64,000 bases of DNA from Pseudanabaena sp. UWO311 (GTDB taxonomy: Bacteria; Cyanobacteriota; Cyanobacteriia; Pseudanabaenales; Pseudanabaenaceae): assembly GCF_006937785.1 (NCBI RefSeq), contig NZ_SJEE01000001.1:124001-188000 (forward strand), written 5' to 3'. Of the stretch, positions 15,690 to 24,387 are shown one piece after another (positions within the stretch are counted from its first letter, which is position 1; each line of letters begins with the position of its first letter). A program made the position numbers and the translations under genes. Below the pieces are notes generated by a model. It was not told the DNA's origin. It was given only the letters and a program-made list of their open reading frames with translations, and did not search any database.

Positions 15690-15728
15690 CTTACGAATAG
15701 ACGGCGCGTCGCGTCGTCTATTCGTAAG
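15690..15728. repeat. Palindrome after the Uma2 gene, 14-bp arms
   Basis: CTTACGAATAGACG (15690-15703) and CGTCTATTCGTAAG (15715-15728) are exact reverse complements around a GC-rich centre (GCGCGTCGCGT). It starts four bases after the stop codon. Confidence 0.9.
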
Positions 15729-15850
15729 CTTTGCGATCTTAAGAAAACAGGTTGCTTTCTGACTAAAGTTATAAACTTTCACTATTATCAACATTCATAA
15801 GTATTTATGGATGTATCCAAGGAAAAGACTTGGCATAAGGATATTAGTTG

Positions 15851-18169
15851 ATGAACAAGATTCCGATAAAAATTGCCAAGGGTAAGATTAATGAGCTTGA
15901 TACAGTTAATCTGACCAACTGCGATCGCGAACCTATTCATATTCCCAACTATATTCAACCACAAGGCTTACTGCTAGCCATAGCTGGACTAGACTTGCGA
16001 ATTACTCGAGTGAGTGAAAATGCTCCAGAAATTTTGGGAATGCCAGCGATCGAATTGCTTGATCGACCCTTAGCTGATTTTATTGGTAGCGATCGCGGTG
16101 AACTGATCGAATCAATTAGAGCCTGTCTGGATTATAGCTTTGAGCATATCAATCCTTTGAACCTGTCGATTGCTAATGCTGAAGGTTTGGTATTCTCTTT
16201 TAATGGCATTGTCCATCGCGCCCCTAGCGGTGAGATTGTACTTGAATTAGAACCAGTAAAAGCAGATTCTGAGAGTGACTTTTTTCAATTTTATCGCCAT
16301 ATTAAAGTCACTTTGGCAAAAATGCAGACGACGCAAAATCTAGCTGCATTGTGTGACTTAGTAGTTCAGGAAATGCGTGAACTGACAGGATTTGATCGGG
16401 TGATGATCTATCGCTTTAATGAGGGCGGCGATGGTACAGTGATTGCCGAATCTAAGCAGGATGATTTAGAAGCATTTTTAGGAATGCATTATCCTGATTC
16501 AGACATTCCTAAGCAGGCTAAGTATCTTTACACACTCAATTGGCTGCGGTTGATCCCAGATGTAAATTATCAGCAGATAGGGCTAGTTTCCAACGATGCT
16601 ACTACCTCGCTTCCACTAGATATGAGCTACTGTGGCTTACGAGCTGTGTCACCTCTGCATATTGAATATCTCAAAAATATGGGCGTTGTCGCCTCGATGT
16701 CAGTTTCTCTCATTCAGCAACAGAAGCTTTGGGGATTAATTTCCTGTCACCACCTCACCCCAAAACTTGTGCCCTATGAAATTCGCACCGTCTGTGAATT
16801 TTTGGGGCAGTTAATGTCAACAGAGTTATCTACTAAAGAGAATAACGAAAACCTCGACTACAAATTTCATCTGAAGATAATTCAAAGTCAATTTGTAGAA
16901 CGTTTAACTAAAGTAACCAGCTCCAATTTTGTGGAAGAGATCATCTCAGACCACGAAGCTTTGTTAAATCTGACAGGTGCTTCGGGTGTGGCTGTATGTG
17001 ATGGCGACGACATTATCTTGATTGGTCAAACCCCGAATCAAGAAGCGATGAGAACTTTGATCCCATGGTTGCGTCATCTTTTTAAGCAAGATATTTTTGT
17101 GACTGATAGTTTGTCTAGGCTCTATCCAATCGCTGAATATTACAAAAATGTCGCTAGTGGTCTGCTAGCGATGGAAATCTCCAAAACTCAGCGTCAATAT
17201 ATCCTTTGGTTTCGTCCTGAGATATTGCAGACAGTGACTTGGGCTGGCAATCCTGATAAACCCAATCAAATAGAATCAGATGGTAGTTTGACGATATTTC
17301 CGCGTAAGTCTTTTGAGGCTTGGCAACAGATAGTCAGTGGAAAGTCTAACCATTGGCTCCCATGTGAAATAGAAGCAGTGATCGAATTGCGACGAGCCAT
17401 CATCGATATCGTGTTACGTCAATCGGGTGAACTTGCCAATATCAACTTAGAACTAGAACGGATTAATAACGAACTAGATGCATTTGCTTACATCGCTTCC
17501 CATGATTTGAAAGAACCCCTACGCGGTATTCACAACTACGCTACTTTTTTGTTGGATGACTATGGCGAAATCTTGCAGGGTGAAGGCGCTGAAAAGCTGC
17601 ATACGCTCGTACGGCTGACTACCCGTATGGAATTACTCATCGAATCCTTGTTGAAATTCTCCCGCTTAGGCAGACAAGAGTTGCAAATGGACTCGATCGA
17701 CCTCAATCAATTATTGCGGAATGTGACTGAATTATTTAGCATGAATCCCCAATGGGTCAACTGCAAGATTCGCATTCCCCGATCGCTACCAACTGTATTT
17801 GGCGATCGCGTTTTGATCGAAGAAGTATTTACTAATTTAATTTCTAATGCCTTTAAGTACAATAATCAGCCTGAAAAATGGGCGGAAATTAGCTGGATTG
17901 AATCTGATGGGCAGCCCCATAACATTTTTACTTTTTATGTGCGCGACAATGGCATCGGCATTCGCGAAAAGCATCTAGAATCTGTGTTTCGCATCTTCAA
18001 GAGATTACATGCATCTAGTAAGTATGGAGGTGGCACTGGCGCAGGGCTAACCATTGTTAAAAAGATTGTCGAGCGTCATGGCGGTCAAATCCACGTAGAA
18101 TCAGCCTTCGGTAAAGGAACGACATTTTCGTTTGCGTTACCAATTCACAATATGAGTACTAATCAATGA
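15851..18169 (+). CDS. Bacteriophytochrome-type sensor histidine kinase (CphB-like)
   Basis: About 772 residues, red/far-red photoreceptor kinase. Order: PAS (~25-130), GAF (~145-325), PHY (~335-510), HisKA with IASHDLKEPL near 550, HATPase with DNGIGI and GTGAGLTIV (~700-735). The ATG at 15851 places Cys24 in NCDREPIHIPNYIQPQG, the exact position of the biliverdin-binding Cys of bacteriophytochromes. In the GAF domain, where plant-type phytochromes carry the bilin Cys, the sequence is AVSPLHIEYLKNMGV with Leu instead. The YPDSDIP motif that contacts the chromophore is intact. This points to a biliverdin-binding, CphB-type receptor. It overlaps the next gene (a response regulator, its probable partner) by ATGA. 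Confidence 0.92.
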   Translation: MNKIPIKIAKGKINELDTVNLTNCDREPIHIPNYIQPQGLLLAIAGLDLRITRVSENAPEILGMPAIELLDRPLADFIGSDRGELIESIRACLDYSFEHINPLNLSIANAEGLVFSFNGIVHRAPSGEIVLELEPVKADSESDFFQFYRHIKVTLAKMQTTQNLAALCDLVVQEMRELTGFDRVMIYRFNEGGDGTVIAESKQDDLEAFLGMHYPDSDIPKQAKYLYTLNWLRLIPDVNYQQIGLVSNDATTSLPLDMSYCGLRAVSPLHIEYLKNMGVVASMSVSLIQQQKLWGLISCHHLTPKLVPYEIRTVCEFLGQLMSTELSTKENNENLDYKFHLKIIQSQFVERLTKVTSSNFVEEIISDHEALLNLTGASGVAVCDGDDIILIGQTPNQEAMRTLIPWLRHLFKQDIFVTDSLSRLYPIAEYYKNVASGLLAMEISKTQRQYILWFRPEILQTVTWAGNPDKPNQIESDGSLTIFPRKSFEAWQQIVSGKSNHWLPCEIEAVIELRRAIIDIVLRQSGELANINLELERINNELDAFAYIASHDLKEPLRGIHNYATFLLDDYGEILQGEGAEKLHTLVRLTTRMELLIESLLKFSRLGRQELQMDSIDLNQLLRNVTELFSMNPQWVNCKIRIPRSLPTVFGDRVLIEEVFTNLISNAFKYNNQPEKWAEISWIESDGQPHNIFTFYVRDNGIGIREKHLESVFRIFKRLHASSKYGGGTGAGLTIVKKIVERHGGQIHVESAFGKGTTFSFALPIHNMSTNQ

Positions 18170-18795
18170 TTTCACCTAAAGCGAAGCCCACTCTCCCACT
18201 CTCCCACTCTCCCACTCTCCCACTCTCCCACTCTCCCACTCTCCCACTCTCCCACTCTCCCACTCTCCCACTCTCCCACTCTCCCACTATGAAACCTTAC
18301 TCACAAAGGCTATTGACCTCAGCTTGGGACGACCTCACTCATCCTGTGATTATGATTGTTGAAGATAGTGATGAAGATTTTTATACCTTTTTGCGGGTCA
18401 CTCAAAATATCGATTCATTTGTGCGATCGCAATATAAGTTTTTGCGGTTTCAGGATGGTGATGAAGCGTTAGATTACTTATTTCGTCAAGGAGATTATCA
18501 AAACCTAGATGCGCCTCTGCCAGTCGGCATCCTGCTAGATCTAAACCTTCCTGGCACTGACGGACGCGACATCATCAGAAAAGTTAAGCAAACTCCCCAT
18601 CTGCAAATGACTCCAATTATTGTTCTGTCTACTTCTAGTAGCGCTCACGATATTCAAACTTGTTACCGATATGGCGCTAATTCATACATGCTCAAGCCGA
18701 TGGGAGTTTTAGAAATGCAGCAGACTGTGCAAATCCTGTTTCAAAATTGGTTCCAATTTACGGTTTTACCTAGTTATGGACAATTCACCACCTAA
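18166..18795 (+). CDS. Single-domain response regulator (Rcp1-like), phytochrome partner
   Basis: A CheY-like receiver: VIMIVEDSDEDFYTF with the acidic pair, GILLDLNLPGTDG with the phospho-acceptor Asp, VLSTSS and MLKPMG with the conserved Thr/Ser and Lys. This is the Rcp1 type that pairs with cyanobacterial phytochromes. Two starts are possible. The ATG at 18166 overlaps the kinase stop, but makes a 41-residue N-terminus of repeating TLPLSHSP encoded by an 8-bp microsatellite. The ATG at 18289 (MKPYSQRLL) directly follows the repeat and gives a normal 168-residue receiver. The second looks more natural as a protein; the first would make expression depend on repeat number. Confidence 0.9.
   Translation: MISPKAKPTLPLSHSPTLPLSHSPTLPLSHSPTLPLSHSPTMKPYSQRLLTSAWDDLTHPVIMIVEDSDEDFYTFLRVTQNIDSFVRSQYKFLRFQDGDEALDYLFRQGDYQNLDAPLPVGILLDLNLPGTDGRDIIRKVKQTPHLQMTPIIVLSTSSSAHDIQTCYRYGANSYMLKPMGVLEMQQTVQILFQNWFQFTVLPSYGQFTT
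18187..18288 (+). repeat. 8-bp tandem repeat (CCCACTCT) x12.75 between kinase and regulator
   Basis: Twelve complete identical CCCACTCT units plus six bases run from 18187 to the base before the ATG at 18289. The unit is not a multiple of three, so any one- or two-unit change shifts the frame between the ATG at 18166 and the receiver. At the present copy number the two ATGs are in frame. The copies are identical, which indicates active slippage. Confidence 0.97.
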
Positions 18796-20980
18796 GCCTA
18801 TGAATGCTTTGCGTACTCCTACATGCACACCTCCATTGTTAAAGAAAAGCGATGTCGAGGAGCTATCTGTCCAAATTTCGCCATCAACTTCGATCAAAAC
18901 TTTAACCAGAATTTTGATTGTGGATGATTCCGATATCGATCGCGATACCTATATCCGCTATCTACAATCGGATACAGACTACACTTATGAAATTATTGAG
19001 GCGGAAAACCTAGAAGATGGGTTGGAAATGTGGCGATCGCAAAGCCCTGAGATGGTACTACTAGATGTGAAATTACCTGATGGAGATGGACTAGAGTTTC
19101 TTGAAGCTTTTAGTGAAGGGAGCAATGAACAGCGATTACCTGTGATTGTTTTGACAGGTCAAGGTGACGAACAGACTGCCGTAAGAGCAATGAAACTAGG
19201 GGCGGCTGACTATCTAGAGAAAAAAGATGTCACCGCTGTCTCGCTCTGTATCAGTGTCGGTCAAGTACGCGATCGCATTGCACTTAATCAGCAACTTACG
19301 CGATCGCAACAGCAACAACAAGAACTTCTGCAAAATCTCCAAAAATATACAAATCAACTACAAAAACGGGAAGCAGAACTCGAAAGACTATCAGAGCGAC
19401 TCACCTTGTCACTAAAATCTGGAGAGATCGGTTGTTGGGAATGGGATCTTGTCGAGAACACCATCCAATGGGATGTGCGAATGCGCGAACTATATGTGGT
19501 CACAGAAAGTTCTGACCTCGATCTCTACAATGTCTGGACAAGCGCTCTACATCCCGAAGATCGTGTTGCTGCCGAATCATCACTCCAGCAAGCCATCCTC
19601 GAAAAGGAAAAATATGAGTCTGAGTTTAGGATCATCCATCCCGATCAAAGCATCCATTTTATTCGCTCCTACGGAACCGTATTGCGAGATTCGGAAGGCT
19701 TAGCTCAAAGGATAATCGGAATTAATTTTAATGTTAGCGATCGCAAAGAAGTCGAAGAACAACTACTCCAAACCAATGAACAACTAATTAAAGCAACAAG
19801 ACTTAAGGATGAATTTCTCGCCAACATGAGCCACGAACTCCGCACGCCACTCACTGCGGTTTTGGGCATGTCAGAAATATTGCAAAAGGAAATGTTAGGC
19901 TCAATAAATGAACGTCAACAGAAAGCACTGATTGCTATTAGAAAAGGAGGGCGACATCTACTAGAACTGATTAATGACATTCTTGACCTATCAAAAATCT
20001 CATCAGGCAAAGTGGAACTTGATCTGGAATCGGTCTCAGTGCAAAATGTCTGTGATTCTAGTTTGGTTTATGTCAAGCAGCAAGCATTTCAAAATCATGT
20101 AGAAGTTTATAGCAATATCGCCCCGAATATCAGCAATATTTTGGTCGATGAGCGTCGCCTCAGACAGATTTTAATTAATCTCTTGGTCAATGCTGTAAAA
20201 TTCACACCCAAAAATGGGAAAGTCAGTCTTCTTGTTTCCGTAGGCTGTGGTGAAACATGGGAAGGTGAAGCCACTGTTCCCAATCAATTAAAGGATCAAG
20301 ATTTGCCCATGATTCTTTTTCAAGTTACTGATACAGGGATTGGCATTGCTAGTAGAGATTTACACCGACTATTTCAACCCTTTGTCCAGCTTGACAGTGG
20401 ACTAAATCGTCAATATGAAGGGACTGGATTAGGGCTAGTCATGGTCAAGCAGATTGCTGAACTCCATGATGGTCAGGTTATGGTCACAAGTGTGATCGGT
20501 CAAGGAAGCACATTTACCGTAGCTCTACCCTATCAAATGTCCGAATTTGCCACGCGATCGCCTGAGCTAATCACGCCATTCTCATTAACCACCGCCAAGT
20601 CAAAACATGCGATCGCGCCACTCATCCTACTTGTCGAAGACAATGAAGCTAATATTCAAACCTTCACGTCTTATCTAAGTGCTTATGAATATCAAGTGGT
20701 TTTAGCCAAGAATGGTGAAGAGGGAGTTGCCATGGCAAAAACTCACCAACCAGACATTATCCTGATGGATATTCAAATGCCTGTAATGGATGGACTACAG
20801 GCAACTCGACTGATTCGCGCTGAACCGAAACTCGCCACAGTGCCGATCATTGCCCTAACTGCAAGAGCTATGCAAGGCGATCAAGAACTTTGCATCAAGG
20901 CAGGCGCTAATCAATATCTTAGTAAACCCGTAGAACTTGAACAACTTGTCGGAGTGATTGGACAGTTCTTAGAAATGTAA
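18776..20980 (+). CDS. Hybrid histidine kinase: REC-PAS-HisKA-HATPase-REC
   Basis: A 734-residue cytosolic hybrid kinase; no membrane segment. First receiver at ~45-155 (ILIVDDSDIDRD, VLLDVKLPDGDG, ADYLEKKD). A Gln-rich coiled coil (~175-205) leads to a PAS_3-type fold (~210-325). HisKA carries LANMSHELRTPLTA near 345, then an HATPase (ILINLLVNAVKF, TDTGIGI, GTGLGLVMVK). Second receiver at ~617-732 (LLVEDNEANIQ, ILMDIQMPVMDG, LSKPVE). It overlaps the regulator gene by 20 bases; an ATG at 18800 just past that stop is an alternative start. With the phytochrome and Rcp1-like genes it forms one light-signalling operon, where the N-terminal receiver could accept phosphate from upstream. Confidence 0.93.
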   Translation: MDNSPPKPMNALRTPTCTPPLLKKSDVEELSVQISPSTSIKTLTRILIVDDSDIDRDTYIRYLQSDTDYTYEIIEAENLEDGLEMWRSQSPEMVLLDVKLPDGDGLEFLEAFSEGSNEQRLPVIVLTGQGDEQTAVRAMKLGAADYLEKKDVTAVSLCISVGQVRDRIALNQQLTRSQQQQQELLQNLQKYTNQLQKREAELERLSERLTLSLKSGEIGCWEWDLVENTIQWDVRMRELYVVTESSDLDLYNVWTSALHPEDRVAAESSLQQAILEKEKYESEFRIIHPDQSIHFIRSYGTVLRDSEGLAQRIIGINFNVSDRKEVEEQLLQTNEQLIKATRLKDEFLANMSHELRTPLTAVLGMSEILQKEMLGSINERQQKALIAIRKGGRHLLELINDILDLSKISSGKVELDLESVSVQNVCDSSLVYVKQQAFQNHVEVYSNIAPNISNILVDERRLRQILINLLVNAVKFTPKNGKVSLLVSVGCGETWEGEATVPNQLKDQDLPMILFQVTDTGIGIASRDLHRLFQPFVQLDSGLNRQYEGTGLGLVMVKQIAELHDGQVMVTSVIGQGSTFTVALPYQMSEFATRSPELITPFSLTTAKSKHAIAPLILLVEDNEANIQTFTSYLSAYEYQVVLAKNGEEGVAMAKTHQPDIILMDIQMPVMDGLQATRLIRAEPKLATVPIIALTARAMQGDQELCIKAGANQYLSKPVELEQLVGVIGQFLEM

Positions 20981-21121
20981 GCCCTTGCAAAATTGCTGAC
21001 AGCAAGTAATAACAATTCTCCAAAGAGCTATGATCACCATCGAAAAGAATGATGATTAAAACTTTGTAAAGTTTAGTACAATACTTAACATTCTCCTTGG
21101 TAAGTATTTAGACTTATTGAC

Positions 21122-22825
21122 ATGACACTAGACCAATTTCCTTGGCTTACCGCGATCGTCCTGCTGCCTCTCGTAGCTTCATTCCTAATCCCCATATTGC
21201 CAGACAAAGAAGGCAAAACTGTACGTTGGTATGCGTTAGGTGTAGGCATCGCTGATTTTATTTTGATGTGCTACGCCTTCTGGAAGAACTATGATCCGAG
21301 CAGCGCGACATTTCAACTCGCGGAAAAGTACACTTGGATACCCCAATTAGGTCTTAGTTGGGCAGTTTCGGTCGATGGCATCTCCGCACCTCTAGTTCTC
21401 CTGGCTGGACTTGTCACTACGCTATCAATCTTTGCAGCATGGCAAGTTAATATTAAGCCCCGTTTGTTTTACTTCCTGATGTTGGTGCTGTACGCTGCAC
21501 AGATTGGCGTATTTGTCTCCCAAGACTTACTGCTGTTCTTCATCATGTGGGAAGTTGAACTAATTCCTGTATATCTGCTCGTTTCGATCTGGGGAGGTCA
21601 GAAACGCCAATATGCAGCCACTAAATTCTTGCTTTATACCGCCGCATCATCAATTTTCATCTTAGTTGCTGGCTTAGCGATGGCTCTCTATGGCAACAAC
21701 CTCACCTTTGATATGGCTGAGCTAGCTCTCAAGGATTTCCCTCTTGCGCTAGAGCTTCCAGTTTATGCAGGTTTATTAATTGCCTTTGGCGTGAAGCTAG
21801 CGATTTTCCCTCTCCATACTTGGCTTCCTGATGCTCATGGTGAAGCTTCTTCACCTGTATCAATGGTATTAGCAGGTGTGTTGCTCAAGATGGGAGGCTA
21901 CGGATTAATTCGTATGAATATGGGACTACTCGAAAATGCCCATGTTTATTTTGCTCCAGTTTTAGCAATGCTCGGTGTGATTAATATTGTTTACGGTGCG
22001 GTGAATTCCTTTGCTCAAACCAATATGAAGCGTCGCCTTGCTTTTTCATCAGTTTCGCACATGGGATTTGTGTTGATCGGCATCGCATCTTACACTGACT
22101 TAGGTATCAGCGGTGCGATGCTACAGATGATTTCTCATGGCTTGATTGCTTCTGTCTTGTTCTTCCTAGCGGGTGTTACCTACGATCGCACCCACACGAT
22201 GTTAATGAACGAGATGGGCTATATCGGTAAAGTCATGCCCAAGGTATTTGCCTTATTTACAGTTGGAGCATTGGCATCCCTTGCTCTACCTGGAATGAGT
22301 GGTTTTGCTAGTGAAATTGCTATCTTTGTGGGTATGACATCCAGTGATATCTATAGCTCGACCTTCCGCACAGTAACGGTATTTTTAGCCGCTGTTGGTG
22401 TGATTCTCACACCGATTTATCTACTGTCAATGTTACGTCAGATTTTCTACGCTTCTGATGGCAACCCTACCTGTGATATCAATCCCTCCTGTGATATTTC
22501 TGACATTAGTCTCAAATCCCAAGGTAATCAGGAAGTAGTTTGTTTCGGTACAAGTTGCGTTTTGCCTAGCGAAGCTGATTTTAGCGATGCTAGACCTCGC
22601 GAAGTATTTATTGCAGTTTGCTTTTTAGTGCCAGTCGTTGCGATCGGGGTTTATCCCAAAATGGCAACCAATTTCTACGATGCAACGACAACAGCCATCA
22701 ATTCGCAAATGCGTCTTGCCCATGAGCAAGTTGCTTTGATAAGGAATAATGAAACTTTTGCTGTGCAATCTTCTTTCCCTAACCTTTCTGAAGTTAAGGC
22801 TAAGACAGTTCTAGCAACTAAGTAG
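21122..22825 (+). CDS. ndhD: NAD(P)H-quinone oxidoreductase subunit 4 (NDH-1 chain D1 type)
   Basis: A 567-residue, about 14-helix proton-pumping subunit of the thylakoid NDH-1 complex, which serves respiration and cyclic electron flow around photosystem I. Hallmarks: [20 protein letters not shown] with the conserved Glu, [19 protein letters not shown] with the pump Lys and His, and [13 protein letters not shown]. The length and these motifs fit the NdhD1/D2 group; the CO2-uptake types NdhD3/D4 are less likely. A Cys-rich loop near residue 445 ([17 protein letters not shown], later CFGTSC) has a short internal duplication and is not usual in my memory of the family. A long palindrome follows the stop. 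Confidence 0.95.
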   Translation: MTLDQFPWLTAIVLLPLVASFLIPILPDKEGKTVRWYALGVGIADFILMCYAFWKNYDPSSATFQLAEKYTWIPQLGLSWAVSVDGISAPLVLLAGLVTTLSIFAAWQVNIKPRLFYFLMLVLYAAQIGVFVSQDLLLFFIMWEVELIPVYLLVSIWGGQKRQYAATKFLLYTAASSIFILVAGLAMALYGNNLTFDMAELALKDFPLALELPVYAGLLIAFGVKLAIFPLHTWLPDAHGEASSPVSMVLAGVLLKMGGYGLIRMNMGLLENAHVYFAPVLAMLGVINIVYGAVNSFAQTNMKRRLAFSSVSHMGFVLIGIASYTDLGISGAMLQMISHGLIASVLFFLAGVTYDRTHTMLMNEMGYIGKVMPKVFALFTVGALASLALPGMSGFASEIAIFVGMTSSDIYSSTFRTVTVFLAAVGVILTPIYLLSMLRQIFYASDGNPTCDINPSCDISDISLKSQGNQEVVCFGTSCVLPSEADFSDARPREVFIAVCFLVPVVAIGVYPKMATNFYDATTTAINSQMRLAHEQVALIRNNETFAVQSSFPNLSEVKAKTVLATK

Positions 22826-22834
22826 AAATTCTCA

Positions 22835-22890
22835 CCAATGCAAAAAATAAAACAGCTCACTTATGTGAGCTGTTTTATTTTTTGCATTGG
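22835..22890. terminator. 26-bp-arm palindrome after ndhD, TTAT loop
   Basis: Left arm 22835-22860 and right arm 22865-22890 are exact reverse complements, starting CCAATGCAAAAAATAAAACA. It begins ten bases after the ndhD stop. A-rich and T-rich flanks make it a likely bidirectional terminator. Confidence 0.85.
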
Positions 22891-22918
22891 TTCGCATCGT
22901 AGATTTTATAGCTGTAAT

Positions 22919-22973
22919 CAAAATCCAAATAAGAGTTGCAGCGCTTCGCGCTGCAACTCTTATTTGGATTTTG
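22919..22973. repeat. Perfect palindrome, 26-bp arms, TTC loop
   Basis: Arms 22919-22944 and 22948-22973 with core GCGC-TTC-GCGC (GAA loop on the other strand). It is the first of two palindromes stacked between ndhD and the convergent TPR gene. Confidence 0.95.
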
Positions 22974-23059
22974 TGCCGTCGCACTTTTGTGGATTGAAAG
23001 TCAAACCCAGTAATAATAACAAAACAAACAATGGCATAGCCATTGTTTGTTTTGTTATT
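22974..23059. repeat. Composite two-hairpin repeat, copy 1
   Basis: A related arrangement recurs at 32776-32870 and 33231-33312, with a weaker one at 29855-29930. Here GTGGATTGAAAGTCAAACCC is followed by a palindrome with 21-bp arms (23015-23035 and 23039-23059) and core ATGGC-ATA-GCCAT. It overlaps the last codons of the TPR gene. Confidence 0.7.
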
Positions 23060-23951
23060 AATTGCGGCGGACTTTGGGAACTTGACGCGTAGAGAGATCG
23101 CTCTCATCTAAAATTTGCTTGACTTGAGGTTGTGACAAGACTATTTTCACGTCAGCAATTAAGCGATCGCCCCAGAGATTTTCCACAAGATAGGAGATTT
23201 TGCCATAGCGAGGATCGATTTTCATCGCTTCAACGCCTAGCTGAATTGCTTTATCGCGATCGCCTTTGCGATAAAAGGCAGTAGCAAGCGCAAGGGTTGG
23301 CTCAGCGGCGAGAAATTCGACTTTTTCAGCTTGCTTGAGAGAGCTTTGCCATTTAGCGATCGCCTGATCGACATTGCCACGCTCATACTCAACTAGACCG
23401 ATATTATTCGTTGCAGCCCAAAACTTGGTATCAAGTACTAGAACATCGTTATAGATCGTAACGGCTTCGTCGTAACGTTTAGTCAAAAAGTAAGCGTTAC
23501 CTAGGTCAAACATTGCCGTAGCAGCTTTTGGCTCAAGGGTTAAGCCCTGTTTGAGATTACTAATTGCTTCAGGATAATTTTTATTGCGGAGATAAGCTGC
23601 CCCCAAGCTGAATAAAATCGTTGGTTCGTCTTTTTTGAGTTGATGAGCCAAAGTCAACGAGGCGATCGCCTCGTCATATCGCTCTTTACGGAGATAGATA
23701 CTACCAAGAATGCCTTGAGTTTGAAATGCTTTGGGCGCTAGTTGTACAGCTAGACGAGCGCGGGGTAAAGCTAATTCGTACTGCTCAAATTGAGCAAGTT
23801 GTGCAGCTTCTCTTGCCAAATTGAGCGCTTGCTCTTCTAAATTGCCAAAATTAATCCTTGTTGTATGGGGCAGAAGAGCTTGAGCGCGTAGTGGAGAGGC
23901 TCCAACGCTAACTGATGCAAGTATTGCCAGCAACCAAATTCGATAACGCAC
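23058..23951 (-). CDS. Exported TPR-repeat protein
   Basis: About 297 residues with the GTG at 23951 as start, chosen because it gives a clean signal peptide (RYRIWLLAILASVSVGASPLRAQA) with a purine-rich AAGAG site upstream; the open frame extends to 24065 but runs into a palindrome. At least five TPR units are visible (for example AFQTQGILGSIYLRKERYDE and ATAMFDLGNAYFLTKRYDEA). It is a scaffold of the periplasm or thylakoid lumen, with a basic C-terminus. The partner is unknown. It is convergent to ndhD. Confidence 0.85.
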   Translation of the reverse strand: MRYRIWLLAILASVSVGASPLRAQALLPHTTRINFGNLEEQALNLAREAAQLAQFEQYELALPRARLAVQLAPKAFQTQGILGSIYLRKERYDEAIASLTLAHQLKKDEPTILFSLGAAYLRNKNYPEAISNLKQGLTLEPKAATAMFDLGNAYFLTKRYDEAVTIYNDVLVLDTKFWAATNNIGLVEYERGNVDQAIAKWQSSLKQAEKVEFLAAEPTLALATAFYRKGDRDKAIQLGVEAMKIDPRYGKISYLVENLWGDRLIADVKIVLSQPQVKQILDESDLSTRQVPKVRRN

Positions 23952-24037
23952 AGGTATAACTCTTACCAATTGTGAATATTGTGAATATACTTCAAATGAT
24001 AGCGCTTCTTTATAAAAACCGATTTTTGGTTTGCGCG

Positions 24038-24092
24038 AAGCCCAGAAAATTAGGGAGAGGCGCAAAGCGCCTCTCCCTAATTTTCTGGGCTT
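24038..24092. repeat. Perfect palindrome, 26-bp arms, AAA loop
   Basis: Arms 24038-24063 and 24067-24092, core GCGC-AAA-GCGC, between the divergent TPR gene and psb30. Located 5' rather than 3' of genes here, so termination is not its only possible role. Confidence 0.95.
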
Positions 24093-24174
24093 TAAAGATT
24101 TTTTGAGTAGCGATGCTTGCTAGAATATCTCTAGAATATTGTTTGATTAATAAATCATATTTAAGAAAACTGCC

Positions 24175-24306
24175 ATGGACTTCGTAACTTCCCTATTTTC
24201 CAGCATTAATTTTCAGCTGATTTTTCAATTGACCTGCTTGGCTCTGATTGTCATTTCTGGTCCTGTCATCATCTTTTTGTTATCAGCGAACAGTGGCGAT
24301 TTGTAA
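24175..24306 (+). CDS. psb30: Photosystem II protein Psb30 (Ycf12)
   Basis: A 43-residue, one-helix thylakoid protein. Read directly: MDFVTSLFSSINFQLIFQLT, then CLALIVISGPVIIFLLS and the tail ANSGDL. The pattern INF-x-x-I-x-QLT-x-x-ALI-x-x-GP-x-x-IFLL with a short polar C-terminus ending in L matches Psb30/Ycf12, which sits at the periphery of the photosystem II core near cytochrome b559. Length agrees with the family (33-46 residues). It stands alone, and its TAA overlaps the first base of a perfect palindrome. Confidence 0.85.
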   Translation: MDFVTSLFSSINFQLIFQLTCLALIVISGPVIIFLLSANSGDL

Positions 24307-24362
24307 TTAAGCAACAAAAAAGAGGACGGTGCAACGCACCGTCCTCTTTTTTGTTGCTTAAT
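24306..24362. terminator. Perfect palindrome, 27-bp arms, AAC loop, at the psb30 stop
   Basis: Arms 24306-24332 and 24336-24362, core GTGC-AAC-GCAC. The left arm starts with the last base of the psb30 stop, and T-runs occur within both strands (AAAAAAGAGG / CCTCTTTTTT), so it could terminate psb30 and the convergent GTPase gene. Confidence 0.85.
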
Positions 24363-24387
24363 GGCTAAGTCATTTTGTGTTTTGGTG

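Noticed and set aside
18187-18288. Regular short repeats that could be taken for a CRISPR array
   Set aside because: The units are 8 bp, contiguous and without spacers; it is a microsatellite.
22838-23092. Frames inside the ndhD-TPR spacer
   Set aside because: They translate palindrome arms on both strands (the same peptide-like pieces appear in each), so they are not genes.
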